A stretch of DNA of 64,000 nucleotides, taken from positions 248,001 to 312,000 of the forward strand of contig NJFT01000011.1 in NCBI GenBank assembly GCA_002221725.1, read 5' to 3'. Both the position numbers and the translations under genes were made by a program. Source of the DNA: Scedosporium boydii. Its lineage: Eukaryota > Ascomycota > Sordariomycetes > Microascales > Microascaceae. How positions within the stretch are numbered: the first letter of the stretch is position 1; each line of letters starts with the position of its first letter. This document shows, one piece after another, positions 45,163-57,800 of this stretch. The notes beneath the pieces are model-generated. The model was not told the DNA's origin. It did not search any database and worked only from the letters and a program-made list of their open reading frames with translations.

Positions 45163-46336
45163 CTCTCGTGAGAATCGCGGGTCGCGTTTTCGGGGAGTCG
45201 TTGCCACACGGAGTTTCTGACAAATATTTTGTTCTTCTTTTTCTTCTTTGGTTAAAGGATAGTTTTGGAGAGCGGGTGTCAAAGCTTGAATAAATATGCA
45301 GCTGTGATGGCAACTCGTTTAAAAATGCAGCAACAGGAACTGTTCGAAACAGAGTGGGATTTCTGATTCTCCCTCGTAGAAAACGGTTCCACAAGCGAAT
45401 TAGCGGTTCGGGAGAGGCTCGGCTAAGCAGCACAGGTGCGTGTCGTTACCATAACCGAGCAAAAAAAACGCTAGTTTGGTTTGGGTTTGATGGGATTGGT
45501 TTGTTGATTTGAAGGCGTGTCCAATAGATTAACCTTAAAGGTCCAAACGCTACCCAAGAATCCTCCGTTTCTATCGGGGTTAATAGCAAGCTCGAGAAAT
45601 TTTTATCGATCCCTTTCCGCTCACTTCAATTCTTGGCCTTAGGGAAGGAAGCATGGTGACGCAACTCCCCTGTCAAATGGTAGGTTTCTTATACCTTTGC
45701 ATGTTGGAAGCTTCTCCAAGAACAGCTTGACAATAATAATGCGTTACGTGTCAACAAGCGCGCACACCGTCTGTGATGGATGGGATTGTGATGATGCGAT
45801 ATGTACACAGGGATAATGCCTCACAAGACACACACATCTCGAAAAAGCGCCCTTATCATATATATTATCATAGCTTCTCTTCGGGCTACCTTTAAATAAG
45901 CAGTACCGCACTCCAAGCTCCAACATGTATTCCGGCTCGTTTGTACCGTCAAGGGCCTTCCAGAGGTTCAGCTTTTGCTCTACGACGCAAAAAGATCCCA
46001 AAGCCCTTCAGTAGAAATTTGCATTAGACATTGAGGAGGGAAAGGAAGAAAAAAGAAAAAAGTCGGCAATAGCGCCAGAACAAGCCGCAAGCCAACAGAA
46101 TCTCACTAAACATAAACCGACCCCTACCCGTAACCGTTCGTGAAGTCATGCTAGACAAAATACAGTATTCTAACCCGTACCCATCGTTCTCCAGGAAAAC
46201 TCGATCAAAAGGGCTGTAGGAGAACAACCGCGCCTAGTTCCTGCCCAGATTACCATGGAAAATGGTCTGGTTGGCAACTAAAGGTTTGCCAGGGCCAGAC
46301 ACATCTCCAGTTGTGAGGTGTTTATGGCACCATCGC
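45163..46336. other. Intergenic, upstream of PRP17
   Basis: May contain the unplaced first exon of PRP17 close to 45220-45460. Frames of 67-85 codons at 45744-46227 have no motif. Nothing else recognised. Confidence 0.4.
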
Positions 46337-46996
46337 TTAGCTGGCCTCATCCTTGATCAGGGCAACAATCATGCTGTAGAGATAGAAGAAGAACATGACG
46401 AGGTGAAACGCGAGCTTGGCAAACGATTCCTAGAAAGATGAGAAACGAGATTTAGCAAATGGGCAGTTTTGTTCATTCGGGAACATCGGAATAGTCGCAC
46501 CTTTTTGTGGATGTTAAGCTTTCGGAAAATCTCGGTCGCGTCGAGAAGATGGGTGTTTTCCACAATCCTAAGCACGCGCATTTGATTAGAGCCACATGAA
46601 GTCGAACGTAAGTAGGGTTCTCGCGATCATACTTCTTCGCATTCCATGCCACGAGCGGTAAGTTGAGGATAAGCGGCAGCCAGTATCCGTTGATGAGGAA
46701 GAGGAAGGTGAGGAAAACATGCACGGCCGCCTCGGGAATGATGTACGTGTTTAAGCGGTTGCAGAGATCGATCGGGTTGATATAGTCACTGAGAAAAAAA
46801 GGAGTGAGCAAGATTGTCGTGAGACGAGAGAATAATGCCAGTAGATTGGCACCAGCATGCATAATGGACGAAAGTATCTCGGCATTTCCACTCACCATTC
46901 AAGATCACTATACATGATAGTGAAGAACACCTGAAGAAACAGATTGACGGCATTTATCAACACCGCCAGGAGATACAGCCACGCCTCGCCAGACAT
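46337..46996 (-). CDS. ERV14: Cornichon-family ER cargo receptor Erv14
   Basis: Four exons, 46896-46996, 46633-46788, 46501-46567 and 46337-46429, give exactly 138 aa, the usual Erv14 length. The N-terminus [10 protein letters not shown] and the segments [54 protein letters not shown] and [11 protein letters not shown] are nearly invariant in fungi. The protein has three to four membrane segments and sits in ER and early Golgi membranes, where it recruits transmembrane cargo into COPII vesicles. Introns are 107, 65 and 71 bp. The first intron splits the Cys codon of DLEC. All junctions follow GT-AG and preserve the family sequence, so the model is secure. Confidence 0.95.
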
Positions 46997-48185
46997 ATTT
47001 GCAGAATATCTGGAAGATGAAATAGAAAGACTTGGTTCGTTCTGGATTCAGCTCGAGATACGAGAAGAAGAAAAATAGAAGGCCAACGTCGCGCGTGGAC
47101 GTGAACTTCGATGTGTTGTTGGTCGGTTGTGCGAGTGTCGTGGTAATAGGAGTCTTGGGAGCTCGCGTAAGTTTTTTTCCGTGCTCCTTCGTGTTTCCTG
47201 ATCTGTGGTGCGGTTCCTACCCCAAATAACCAAATTACCTGGCACGAGTCGAGGGGGCAAAGGCACAAGCGCAGAAGTCGAAAGGTACGCTTGGGAAAGG
47301 AGAAACAGGGGAAAGTATCGAGCAATAATTTGCCGGGGAGCAGGTTGGGCTTGAGCAGTGGTTGCGCGGAGCCGCAAGTAAGAAGGTTGGAAAAGTCGAG
47401 TGGCAGGATAGTGAACAATGATGCAAGGCCGAGGTGCTTGCGACGAGATCAGGAATTCAGAGGAGGTGGTGATGTGTGGTTGGGTGCTGACATCAACCAA
47501 CACTGTACCTTCGTACTGAGGGGATACGTCGTTGCTTTGTAAATTAATTCGTAATAGGGTCCAAAAGACGCAATTCAAACGAGACGACAGCCTGGGAAGT
47601 AGGGCTCTGGAGGGTTGAGGCGACGAGAATAGTGGACTGAGGCATACAGACTACACTACAGGTACTTCGTCCATCAATGAATCCGACACTGTAAGCACAG
47701 GCCACTATGAAGGAGAGGTTCGCCCGTTCTACCGAGCTTCTTGAATTGATAAGTTTAGTTTAGCGTCAATTACATACAGTATACATAATACAAAGTACGA
47801 AGAGCCTGGTCACGATAATATGACATGTGCTTCGGTGCAAAGAGCATATCACGACTTCGAGCAGGGTTAAGTCTTGAGATCGAAAGATGATGGGGAATAC
47901 AATTTCGTTGAGGACTTGATAACAGCCTCAAATCCTTTGCTTTCTCCTATTTCTTTCCTTTTCTCTTTCCTTTTTCTTTCTTTTTTCTTACCAATTTTTT
48001 CCCCAAAATGGCAAGGGCGACCTGACCTACGTGAGGCGATTGCAAGACTATAATCGACGGGCGAGGACAAATGTTAATATCACGAAGTCCCCGAGAACAC
48101 CGAGGCTAGCTTAATGGCAAATGAAGATTTATTTTACACCAGCCGCGCGGTATCTTCTTTTGCTGTCCTGTCCATAATGCCGCGA
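46997..48185. other. Intergenic, promoter of ERV14
   Basis: A pure pyrimidine-rich tract (mainly CTTT) lies at about 47940-47998. The remaining frames are unrelated to known proteins. Two copies of a TACAAAGTACGAAG-like word lie near 47780-47805. Confidence 0.4.
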
Positions 48186-49862
48186 TCATTTGCGATCGTT
48201 CGTCTCTTGCGCCTCGCCGGGCATCGAAACCGGCCCCCCCGGAGAGTCTGGCATCCTCGCCGTTAATATTTCCACGCCAGTCTCGGTGACGAGGAGAGTG
48301 TGTTCTGTTCAGCGACGGAACCATGTTAGTCAAAACATTCACCGCATCGCTCTTCCCGCGATACACCTATATATAGGAATGCGAAAAGAACTTACCAAAC
48401 TGTGCGGTTCTCTTGCCGTCTATCGTTGTGCTCGTCCAGTTATCCGGCCAGGTGACATCACGATACGACCCTAGCGCAATCATGGGCTCGATGGTGAAAG
48501 TCATACCTGGCTTCGCTTCGCCGGGAGTCTTGTTTTTCGCATAATGGGGGATGTTGGGAGCGCAGTGGAAGAGCCGATTGATGCCGTGACCGCAGTAAGA
48601 CCGGATGGTACTGCAGCCCTTTGACTTGGCATACTTCTCGATAATGTTGCCAAACTCCCTAAAGGGCACGCCCGGTTTCACAGCCTTGATGGCGAGATCG
48701 AGACATTCGCGTGCCGTTTCCACTACCCTCACGGAGTCCGGGTCCGCCTTAGCCTTGTCGCCAACGTAGTACGTCTCGTTCAGGTCGCCGTGAAAACCCT
48801 CGTGATAGAGGGTGACGTCGATGTTGAGGATATCTCCGTCTAGCAGGACGCGCTGATCGGGTATGCCATGACAGATGACTTCATTTGGTGATGTGCAGAC
48901 AGACTTGGGAAAGTGGTTATAATTGAGTGGTGATGGATATGACTGCAGCACGGTTGGGTCAGTATCGGCGTGAGGGTTTCCCTGAAGTGATAATTCAATG
49001 CGGATCCATGGTTCGCATGGCGAAACACATAACCCTTCACCCCCAAGCCCAGCCAAGAAGCCGGGTGAATGAGAGCCGAAAAGGTAAAGAAGAGGGAAAA
49101 AAGAAGAAAAAAAAAAAGAAAAGAAGGAAAAGGAAAGAAAAGTCCTCCACGGGGTTCCGCTTATCCATATTCTTCTTCCATTCTCCACTTACTTTTCTCT
49201 CTATGCAAGCCTTGTGAACAATCTCGTCTATGTAGTCGGTGGTGACTCCGGGGCGGATAGCGGCAGCGGCGATGTCGAGAACTTCACGCGCGAGGCGGCA
49301 GACCTTGCGCATGCCGTCTTGGGCTTTGGCGTCGAGTATCTCGATCTTATTCCGGCCAGGCATGGCTCGGTATTTGGGGATACCATCCTCGGACCATTCG
49401 GGGTGCCGTATGCTCTTGGGGATGACACGCTTAGGCGAGAGGGGATAGACGGGGCGGAGCGCGCCAGTATAGTTGAAGGTCGGGAAGGGGTTGAAGTGGC
49501 CAGTAGCTGGATCGGGTTCAGAAACTACCTTCGGAGCAAGGATGTGGTGTAGGATATTACCCTGAGACCTGTGAAGCGCCTTGTGCTCGCTCTGGAGTGT
49601 CGTCAGCAAGGGACCAAGATATCAAATGTGGCTACAGAGATGGGTTACACCGCCGAGATGCCGACTACTAATTGGATAGAAGGATCGAGGGTCCAATCTG
49701 CGCTGTTATTTGAGCCGTTCGACTTACCCAAGTTTTCTTAAAGCATTCCTGCGAACAGAAGAAGCTGTCCTTGATGCCGAGCTTGATGCAGGTGGGACAC
49801 TGAAGGGAGTCGGCAGCCTTTTCACAGCCTACGCCAAGGCACTTCCGAGGTGCCGATGACAT
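48186..49862 (-). CDS. MAP1: Methionine aminopeptidase type 1
   Basis: Exons 49728-49862, 49193-49591, 48396-48942 and 48186-48304 join in frame to 399 aa. Residues 1-45 form the zinc-finger half ([18 protein letters not shown], then CSQECFKK) that docks MetAP1 on the ribosome. The pita-bread fold follows with the metal ligands in place: Asp in LNIDVTLY and in FHGDLNETY, His in GHGINRLFH, Glu in FTIEPMI and the last Glu in [11 protein letters not shown]. It removes the initiator methionine from nascent proteins with small second residues. Intron 2 is long (250 bp) and contains a purine-rich run at about 49087-49140. It points away from the kynurenine monooxygenase gene, with about 1.5 kb between the two starts. 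Confidence 0.95.
49087..49140. repeat. Purine-rich (A/G) tract inside MAP1 intron 2
   Basis: Almost uninterrupted GAAAAA/GGAAAA on the plus strand, so a T/C tract on the coding strand of MAP1 between the donor at 49192 and the branch region. It explains the greater length of this intron. Confidence 0.7.
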
Positions 49863-51338
49863 GGTAAATCAAGAGCGGTCTATGTCATTCACGCATGTGC
49901 ATACGAAATATATTCGACCCTGATGGCTACTTATTTTGAAGCGGTTCTTTAAAAGTTGGTTGTTTTGACGGGCGCGTTTCTAGATTTGTGCGCAAGGCCA
50001 GGGGCGACGAGATTTACTAATTGACCGTGGCGGGAGACGGGAGGGGGAAGGCGGCATGTGAGCCGTCAAATGCATAATAAAAATTTCGAGAAATTTTCCA
50101 AGTACCTTCGTAAACGACAATGCATTGTTTGGTGCAATTCTTAGAAGAAGTACTTTGTAGCGGACCTTTGTCCAGCAACTGTGGACTTGCAGGTTGAGGG
50201 GCAAAGCAAGTGCACTTGTCAAATCTTCGAGCTCGGAGCCAATGCTACCCCGCAGCAGCAGGTCTTGAAGTTCAATGTGAATTGAATCTGCCAAAGAATC
50301 CTGCGGGTTCTGTTGTTATTTTAGCGAGATTTTGCAATTCTGATATTAGGAATGAAGAGGATCGGTATCCTTCATGTCGATATTCCACCTTGCTCGAGCA
50401 ACATACGAAGGGAACACCCATCATTTGTTAAATTATCAAACACAACACAATGTACTTCGTAGTTGTGCGAGATCTGCCTGGCTGCTTACTCATGGTCTCC
50501 GACAACGGCAGCCAGCAATATCAGCAATAATGATGGACTTGAGGCCCAGGCTTGGTTGGACTCGACTCGACAATGGAGTGCTTCAAAATCATAAACCAGT
50601 TTCATGTGGCCTGACTATTTATCGCTGCAGGTACCAGACCACAAGCCGTTGATCGGATCATTACTGCCTATGTCGCACAGCACGAAGAACCAAAGGAAAT
50701 ACAATTGTAGATTATCAAGCCCGTCAAGCGTCAAGCAACCCATTCAGAATCAACTCAGACCCGTGCTTGTTAATAGGAAACCGTCTGAATCAACCGAAAT
50801 TTAAAGAGATTGATATTTCTTGCGAGTCCATCATTCCTTCTTCCCAGAAGGCTTATGACCACCCCTGGGCATGTACTTCGTAGTAACTGACATTGATGAC
50901 TCTCTCTCCTTCAAGTTCCAGAGCGTATCTGTTTTTCCCCCTCTCCATCGGAACTATCAATTAAACATTTTCTTGCACCCGCACATCACGCGAGATGTTC
51001 CTCCGAATACTACGTACGTACTTACACGGCGACGCGTGCCACTTGTGCATTCCGGCTCCTGCCGCCCTTGATTTTTGGGGGTACAAATAATGTAGCCTCC
51101 ATTGCCACAGAACTATTGGTCAATTGCATAACTACAATTGTACCCAGTAACTTGGGGAGAAAGAGAGTGGGGTGGTCGACCGACCTCCGTCAGTTCTATA
51201 CTTAGTATTTATAAAAAGGGCAAAAGTGACTCGAAACCAACCTAAATTTCGAGACGGAATTTTTTGGCCTTTTCTTTTCAGCCATGGGATTCGCCCCGTA
51301 AGCCGTCTATTGCCCAACTTCTTTCTTAGGAGCGAGCC
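49863..51338. other. Divergent promoter region between MAP1 and KMO
   Basis: About 1.5 kb without a convincing gene. It contains two perfect copies of TACTTCGTA (50453-50461 and 50874-50882) and several near matches. Nothing further recognised. Confidence 0.45.
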
Positions 51339-53194
51339 ATGCATCATAAACAGAAGATTGTCGTCGTCGGCGCCGGGCCGGTCGGCTCGCTCGCCGCACT
51401 TTATGCCGCTCAGAGGGGACACGATGTTGAGATATATGAACTTCGTCCAGGTAAGGTGATTCACACATGGCGACTTGCTGCGCAAATGCGGTATTTCACC
51501 ATCCCTCTCACTTACACTAAGAGGGGGAAATCTTCACCGGGACTGAATGCTGACGGACACTAGACCTTCGCTACCCTTCAACCGTTCCGCTGAACTTCAC
51601 GAAGTCAATTAACTTGGCTTTGTCTGAGCGTGGTATAAACGCCATCCGCAATGCCGGTCATCCCACCCTCCTCGATTCCGTCCTCAGGGCTACCATTCCC
51701 ATGAGGGGCCGGATGATCCATCTCCGTCGTTCGGATGGCAGCTTTTACCAGGAGGCTCAGAACTACGACGTCCATGGAAGGGTAATTCGCGTTGATGATT
51801 GTTGACTCTCACTGCGGTATCAGCTCGGTTGTCGCTGACACAGGCTTTCAATAGGCTATCCTGGCCATGGATCGGGCGGGCATAAATAAAAATCTGCTCG
51901 ACGCAGTCGAGGAGATGCCAAATGTGAAAATCTTCTTCAACCACCGACTAACCGGCGCCGACTTTCGAAAGTGTCAGGCATGGTTTGAGGTGAAGAACGA
52001 AACTCAGGATGGCGACGCCGAGGGGAGGCCGCGAGAGATCCAGGTCGACTTTGATCTCATGATTGGGGCTGACGGCGCTCATTCAGCAGTGAGATACCAC
52101 ATGATGAAGTTTACTAGAATGAATTATTCTCAGCATTATATCGATACGCTGTGGTGCGAGTTCCAAATTCCCCCGCGAGAAGATGCACCAGCGGATGACC
52201 CTATGGCCAAGTTTGCTATATCACCAAACCACCTTCACATCTGGCCAGGGAAAGAATTCATGTTTATTGCTATTCCAAGCGATGTTCGTATACCGCAGCA
52301 CACCCTGATGGAGGCTATCCCACCTACCGTTTACCCGTCCCCTCCCATACCCCATCAGCCAATCTTATGCTCCCATGGCTCCGTCCAGTCTCGCTAACTC
52401 GTGACCCTTTATTTTTTTCTTCACAGGATGGCTCATTCACTTGCACTCTCTTCCTCCCCAGCGCTAACTATGCTCGTCTGGAGAATGACACCGCTTCCAT
52501 CCCCTCGTTCTTCGATGAGCATTTCCCTGGAGTAACAGAATTGATTACCCCCGAGGCTCTCATTCAGTCCTTCGAGACGAATCCCCACCTTCCCTTGATT
52601 AGCATTAAGTGCCAGCCACACCATTTTGCTGGTTCTGGGGTCATAGTTGGAGACGCTGCTAGTGCCATGGTTCCCTTTTATGGGCAGGGAATGAATACGG
52701 GCATGGAGAGTGTTCGAGTTCTTTTCTCGATGCTGGACAAGTACGCGGAATCTGTAGCGGATAACAATCCGCTCGAGATCTCCGACCCGGCGGCGGCAAG
52801 CGCGCATCAACGAGCTCTAGCACTTGCGGAGTTTTCTACTTACAGAGTCCCCGACGCGCACGCGATCATTGACTTGGCCCTTCAAAACTACTTGGAGATG
52901 AGATCGTCAGTTTTGTCGCCTACCTACCGCCTACGGAAGTTCCTCGAGGAAACTATCTCTGTCTACCTTCCTGGACTCGGTTGGCGTACCAAGTATTCCC
53001 GTGTCAGCTTCGGGAATGAGAGATTTACAGATGTGATGAGGAAGAGCGACCATCAGGGTAAGGTTCTTTGGCGAACGTTCGTCGCAGCTCTCTGCAGTCC
53101 AGTTGTCATCGCTGGCATGGTGCATTGGGCTCGTCACGCGGAGCGTTTCCCCAGGGTATGGAACGGCGTCTTGAGACTGCTGCGCCGTCCATGA
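51339..53194 (+). CDS. BNA4: Kynurenine 3-monooxygenase
   Basis: Exons 51339-51450, 51564-51781, 51855-52283 and 52427-53194 give 508 aa. It is a flavoprotein aromatic hydroxylase converting L-kynurenine to 3-hydroxykynurenine in the de novo NAD pathway, on the mitochondrial outer membrane in known relatives. Visible: the Rossmann FAD motif GAGPVG (11-16) with the acidic end [14 protein letters not shown] typical of [17 protein letters not shown] (second FAD motif), FTCTLFLP across the last splice, and [18 protein letters not shown] (third FAD/GD motif). The C-terminal hydrophobic helix, with [14 protein letters not shown], is the membrane-anchor region. The third intron uses a weak donor (GTTCGT) but is required to keep the conserved frame. 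No other NAD-pathway genes are in the window. Confidence 0.93.
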
Positions 53195-54059
53195 CGCACA
53201 TTCCTTCCAGCATTTCCATATATTATTTCCTACTAGCTTATTCCATCTAATTTTTTGTTTATTCCCCCTTACCCCCTTCCCCGTCCCTGTTACACCTCCG
53301 ATCTTCTGAAACGTACCGGGCGGATGGCTGCAAATGAATGCATCTAGAAAGCAGTTCCTCGTTCTCTGTCTCCGCGTTCTTCCCAACGCGGCTTATATCA
53401 ATCTAGAATCACGTACATACGCATGGGAGACGCCGATACGTGCACCCCTATTCGTGGAACTCTGTGGGCCCCCTGCCTTCACGACATTGGGTAAGTATTT
53501 GATGTCTACTACAAAATATCACCTACAACCGAGCGAGGCCCTATGGGGCCCGGAGAGGCCCGAACCAGACACTCGAGAAACCCAATAGAATATCAGTATT
53601 AGTTCCATCTCCGGACCAAATACACATTGATAAGGAGTATCTGGAAGCGAGGCAGCAACTCCCAGACATAGGCAGATTCCAGACAGCAGTTGTAAAGCTG
53701 TCACCACCCACTAAGGGCTAGGCTTTAATTTCGTGTGTATCATTACAATTACTAAATTATATCTGTAACGGCATATTTGGGCTGTGTCTCAAGAGTCTCC
53801 TCCACACAAGGCCAGCGACGATGATGTGCAGGTACTGACCTCCCTGCCGATGCGATACGCAACCTGTCCAGCAAGCTGCGAGGGATGCCCCCCGCCCGCC
53901 TTCTTCCCTTTTCCCTATTTGAGCGATACGGATCTAAATCCCGTCGAACCTGCTCCACATCATGGAAGACCGTAAGCTCCGAGGTACATACAAAAAATAA
54001 AGAAAAAAAAAAAAAGCTCCCAACACGAACCAAATAGTGTAGTACAGCGGACAGGCCTA
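53195..54059. other. Intergenic, convergent 3' ends of KMO and F-box gene
   Basis: Holds the terminators of two facing genes and an A-rich tract at about 53993-54016. No gene recognised. Confidence 0.4.
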
Positions 54060-54806
54060 TCAAGACTTAGCCTTCGCCCTCAGGGGACAATCCCCTCCGC
54101 ATCTCGTGCACTTGAGGCACATAGGCTTTTGCCACACCATCCTACACCGGCAAACCCAGAGTTCCTGGCGGAGCTTGGTGAAGATGGAATCACCGGGCAC
54201 ATGCAGGCCATGCCTTACGCCGCATTCGATACAGAATCGTCTAAGAGTGACGACCTTATGGGAAGTCTCTTGAGCGGGAGCGGCATTGCTGTTGTTTCCT
54301 AGCGCTTTTGGAGGTGGCGCCATCCTTTCTCCCCTCGCGTTGACGTAAATTGAATGAGGCTGTTCGGCATCGAAATGGGCCGGTTCTCGCACACGGAAGC
54401 AGATATAGCAGGCAAAGTTCCCGGGACGTTCTTGGCCCTGGACGACGACGGGGAAGTGCTTGGGGAAGTAATTCTCGGCGCGCATGACGAAGGCGAACTT
54501 GTCCTCGGGGGACGCCACCTGAGGGTTGACGGTTTGGTGGAGGTGGCGGTTTACGCACGAGAGGGCGATGAGGGACTGGTAGTCGAGGTAGGAGCAGATC
54601 TCCTTTCGCAGCTCGGGGGGCAGGCGTTCAAAATGGAAGCGGAGGGGCGCGGATGGTGAGCTAGGTGCGGACACCCTCGCCAACGTTGATGTTGGCTGGG
54701 AGCCTGGTGTCTGGGCAGGCTTTTGCGTAGAGGGGATTTGAGCAAGTGACGCGGGGAATGAGTGCATTGCCATGGAGGGGGCCGGCATGATGACTGCGGC
54801 TGACAT
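54060..54806 (-). CDS. F-box protein with Cys-rich C-terminal region
   Basis: A single exon of 248 aa starting MSAAVIMPAP. After a Ser/Thr/Pro-rich first 55 residues comes an F-box (about 60-95: ERLPPELRKEICSYLD, then SLIALSCVNRHLH), the segment that binds Skp1 in SCF ubiquitin ligases. The second half holds paired cysteines (CYICF, CIECGVRHG, WVCRCRMVW, CLKCTRCGGDCP) that would suit zinc binding, as in a widespread family of short fungal F-box proteins. A substrate-recognition repeat such as LRR or WD40 is absent, so the target is unknown. The gene faces KMO and has the 7-kb gene-poor stretch upstream. Confidence 0.85.
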   Translation of the reverse strand: MSAAVIMPAPSMAMHSFPASLAQIPSTQKPAQTPGSQPTSTLARVSAPSSPSAPLRFHFERLPPELRKEICSYLDYQSLIALSCVNRHLHQTVNPQVASPEDKFAFVMRAENYFPKHFPVVVQGQERPGNFACYICFRVREPAHFDAEQPHSIYVNARGERMAPPPKALGNNSNAAPAQETSHKVVTLRRFCIECGVRHGLHVPGDSIFTKLRQELWVCRCRMVWQKPMCLKCTRCGGDCPLRAKAKS

Positions 54807-57800
54807 TTTGGTAGCGACGACAGATGTGGGAAGATGGATTTTGTGGTGTTGGCTAGGCCAGGCGTTAGGTCTTCAAGGACAGGCGCCAACCTGTACGGAA
54901 GATGACTGCTGGCTTATACTGATAATATATGTTGTAGGCGTGTGGCTGGTTAGGCTCGCGATTAGGCAAGACTCTTTCCCCAGTTTCGGGTTCGAAATGA
55001 GAGCGTCTTTCTGGGTGAAGGAGAAAGAAGGTTGATAGTTAAGATGGAGTTGTGTTGAGCCGGAACTAGGCAGGAGAAAGGGTAGATGATCGGCCGAAAG
55101 ACGAGCCTTATTTGGTATGGACAGTTCGTAGTGAGATCTCAAATATGCGTCTTCTTCTAGACAATGCGAGAACGGATTGTATTATTGCTAGTTGAACCTT
55201 TCGCCGTCTTTGTTTCCTTTTGTTCTCCCTGCTAAGAGCGTGGTATAAGGCGTGTCTTCGATGGGGGAAAAGACCCAGGATGATTAATGGTGGTTGTCGA
55301 GTTGGAGTGATATGAAGGGAAAGAGACCAGAGCAACGCTTGAGCAGTGATGGGCAAAACTCCCAGAGGAACAGGATGGAAGAGACAATAAATACTAGAGA
55401 AGCAGCTTTCAGGGGAGCGGATCTCGTCAGCACTCGGGCTCGGACTGGGGTAGTTGTGTCTTGGGGGTCTTAGACGATGGATGAGAACCAGCCCGGGTCA
55501 GAATCGGTCTAATGTAGGTGATACATGCGTGGCCCACACGCTTGCTTTCTAGTGGGATCTGACATGGAAGTGGAAACGCGCGTGAGCACCGGGAAGAATA
55601 AGGGGATTGATGTACGAAGTACGAAGGTAGAATCTATATACTTGTGCTTCGTACAAGAATGTACTGTAGGACGAACAGGGGAATGCTGCAACAGAAAACG
55701 GGGTCCTGGAGGGGGAGGATGGGTGTATGGATTACGGGGGTAGATGGGGATGAAGACACCGTTGAAGCACATAAAATCATGGATTACAGGTTGCATTCAC
55801 GCATCAGAGCAATCCATTATATAATATTGATACAACGATAGAATACAGAAGAAGACAAGAAGCTGGAGCCAGGGCCTGAGTTCCAATCTCCCACACTATG
55901 TACTGCCCAGGCGAGGATCAATATTATAATAATACCTCGTACGAAGAAGATCCTGCATGCCGACGTCGACAGGGCCCTTGGTGGAAGCAGCCACTGAGGA
56001 GGCTCAGATGGGAGCAGGTCACCAGAGGCTCGCCTGCGTAACTGCACGAGGGCATCCGAGAGAAGAAGTTAATCTGCATCCCCTTGCTCGACTGGCGAGA
56101 TCTGCTCCCAGCTACCACATCCCAGGGAATTTCAAGGGTGGCCCGAGAGGCCAGGGGCGGGCGATGCCATGAGCATACTTCGTGGTGTACTTCGTACTCC
56201 AATTGTTGTAAGAAGGTATATGAGGATGGAGACGTTATGTTGTCCGTGTTGTATCTGTACTCGTAGATTTGAGACTTTGTCCTTCGTCCAAGTTGGCAAA
56301 TCACCCTGGCTCAGTGGCCCCCCACCCTACCATACGAAACAGAATGCCTCTGTACGTGTAGAGAGAATGATGCCGAATACCTCAGTTACTCCACGGGAAT
56401 AGCCTGGCTGACGTTATTTCGTCCCTCGGACCTTCGCACACTGTAAAGATCGTTGGCGACTATGTGGCAAGTCTCGCACAGGGACGAGAGAGTTCTCAAA
56501 TTAGCCAGGGGATGGCCCATGGCCCTTGACCAATATCCGCAGTAGTTACGAAGCATCGGGACGGTCTGCCCAGAATTAATTATTGCTTTCATCCTTTGTA
56601 GTAACATTGATGCCTTCGTTGAGAGTACATCGTACATTGCTCTCTACGAAGTACTTGGAACACCCTTCTCCGTCCTCCATAAGTTTACAACCCATGCTCA
56701 TACCATCCTCATAATCCCAGAGATGTGGTACTCCGCTGGAGGGATTGGATCCCAGATTCCCACCACCACAGCTCGGGTTCCTTGCCTTGACCGGATTAGG
56801 AAATGGTGCGGCCCAGCAGGAAATTCCCTGTCGTCGTCCTTGCACACTAGTGCATGCCATCGAATTGATACTGGAAGGGGACATGTACGAAGTACGAGGT
56901 AAGGTAGGTACCCCTGTACGAAGTAATACTCGGTGCTATAGCATTGATTTGGTGTCGATTGATGGTTGATTTTCCTTGGTTAATCCCAAGGTTGGTTGAT
57001 CAACAACCTCGCAGATCTGTGGACCATTCATCATGTCCATACTGTCACTTGGTGCCATGTCCCTCGGTCCACGATTGAAGATTGCCCTAGGAGGCATCCC
57101 GAAAGCATCCTACTTCGTAAATCTGAACGGGCATCTGTGAAGGAACCCGGTGATGCGACATTGTATCACTGTTCGGCGAAACAGTTCTGACGAAGTTAAT
57201 GCACTTCCAAACACAAGGAGTGATGTCCGCTTGAACCGCTTCCTTTGAAGAAGTACCTCGTGTGCTATTGATATTACCACACAACGAAGTACAAACCACG
57301 AAGCACTAAGCGCAAGCGCAAGGAAGTACGAAAATATGCTGAAGGCCAAAAGGGAGAAGTCGACCCCAGATGAGATCATCCCGCAGACAGGATCTCTGCA
57401 GCAACAACCACGGAAGTGTATCGCCGAACCAACCAAGCAGCAGGCCAGTCAGCGACTTGTTTGTTTGTGTGCGAGGCGAAGCAATACTCCGTATATTTCC
57501 ATTGATCAATCGATTAATGTCATATTATGTAGGTCCTGCCAGTGCTGCAGCTGCACCTTCGAGTAATTAATGTCTCACTGGCAGTGGAGAGCTCACAAGT
57601 CCGACATGCAGCAAAAAGCGCAGACATTTCCAGATCAGGTTGAGATAGATAATTTGATTTAAATCGCAACTGCCCAGCAGAAGTAAATGTGGTTTTACAT
57701 TTAATATTATTATTTCGTACTCCACTCCAGCGTGGTTACAATTTATATGGTTCGTGTTGGTGGTCCCCAGATGCGAAGCAATGATGGCTGGTCAAGTCGC

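Noticed and set aside
34148..53194. SDR, lipase, pectate lyase and monooxygenase as a secondary-metabolite cluster
   Set aside because: No PKS, NRPS or terpene core enzyme and no cluster regulator; housekeeping genes (PRP17, ERV14, MAP1) are interspersed; the monooxygenase is kynurenine 3-monooxygenase.
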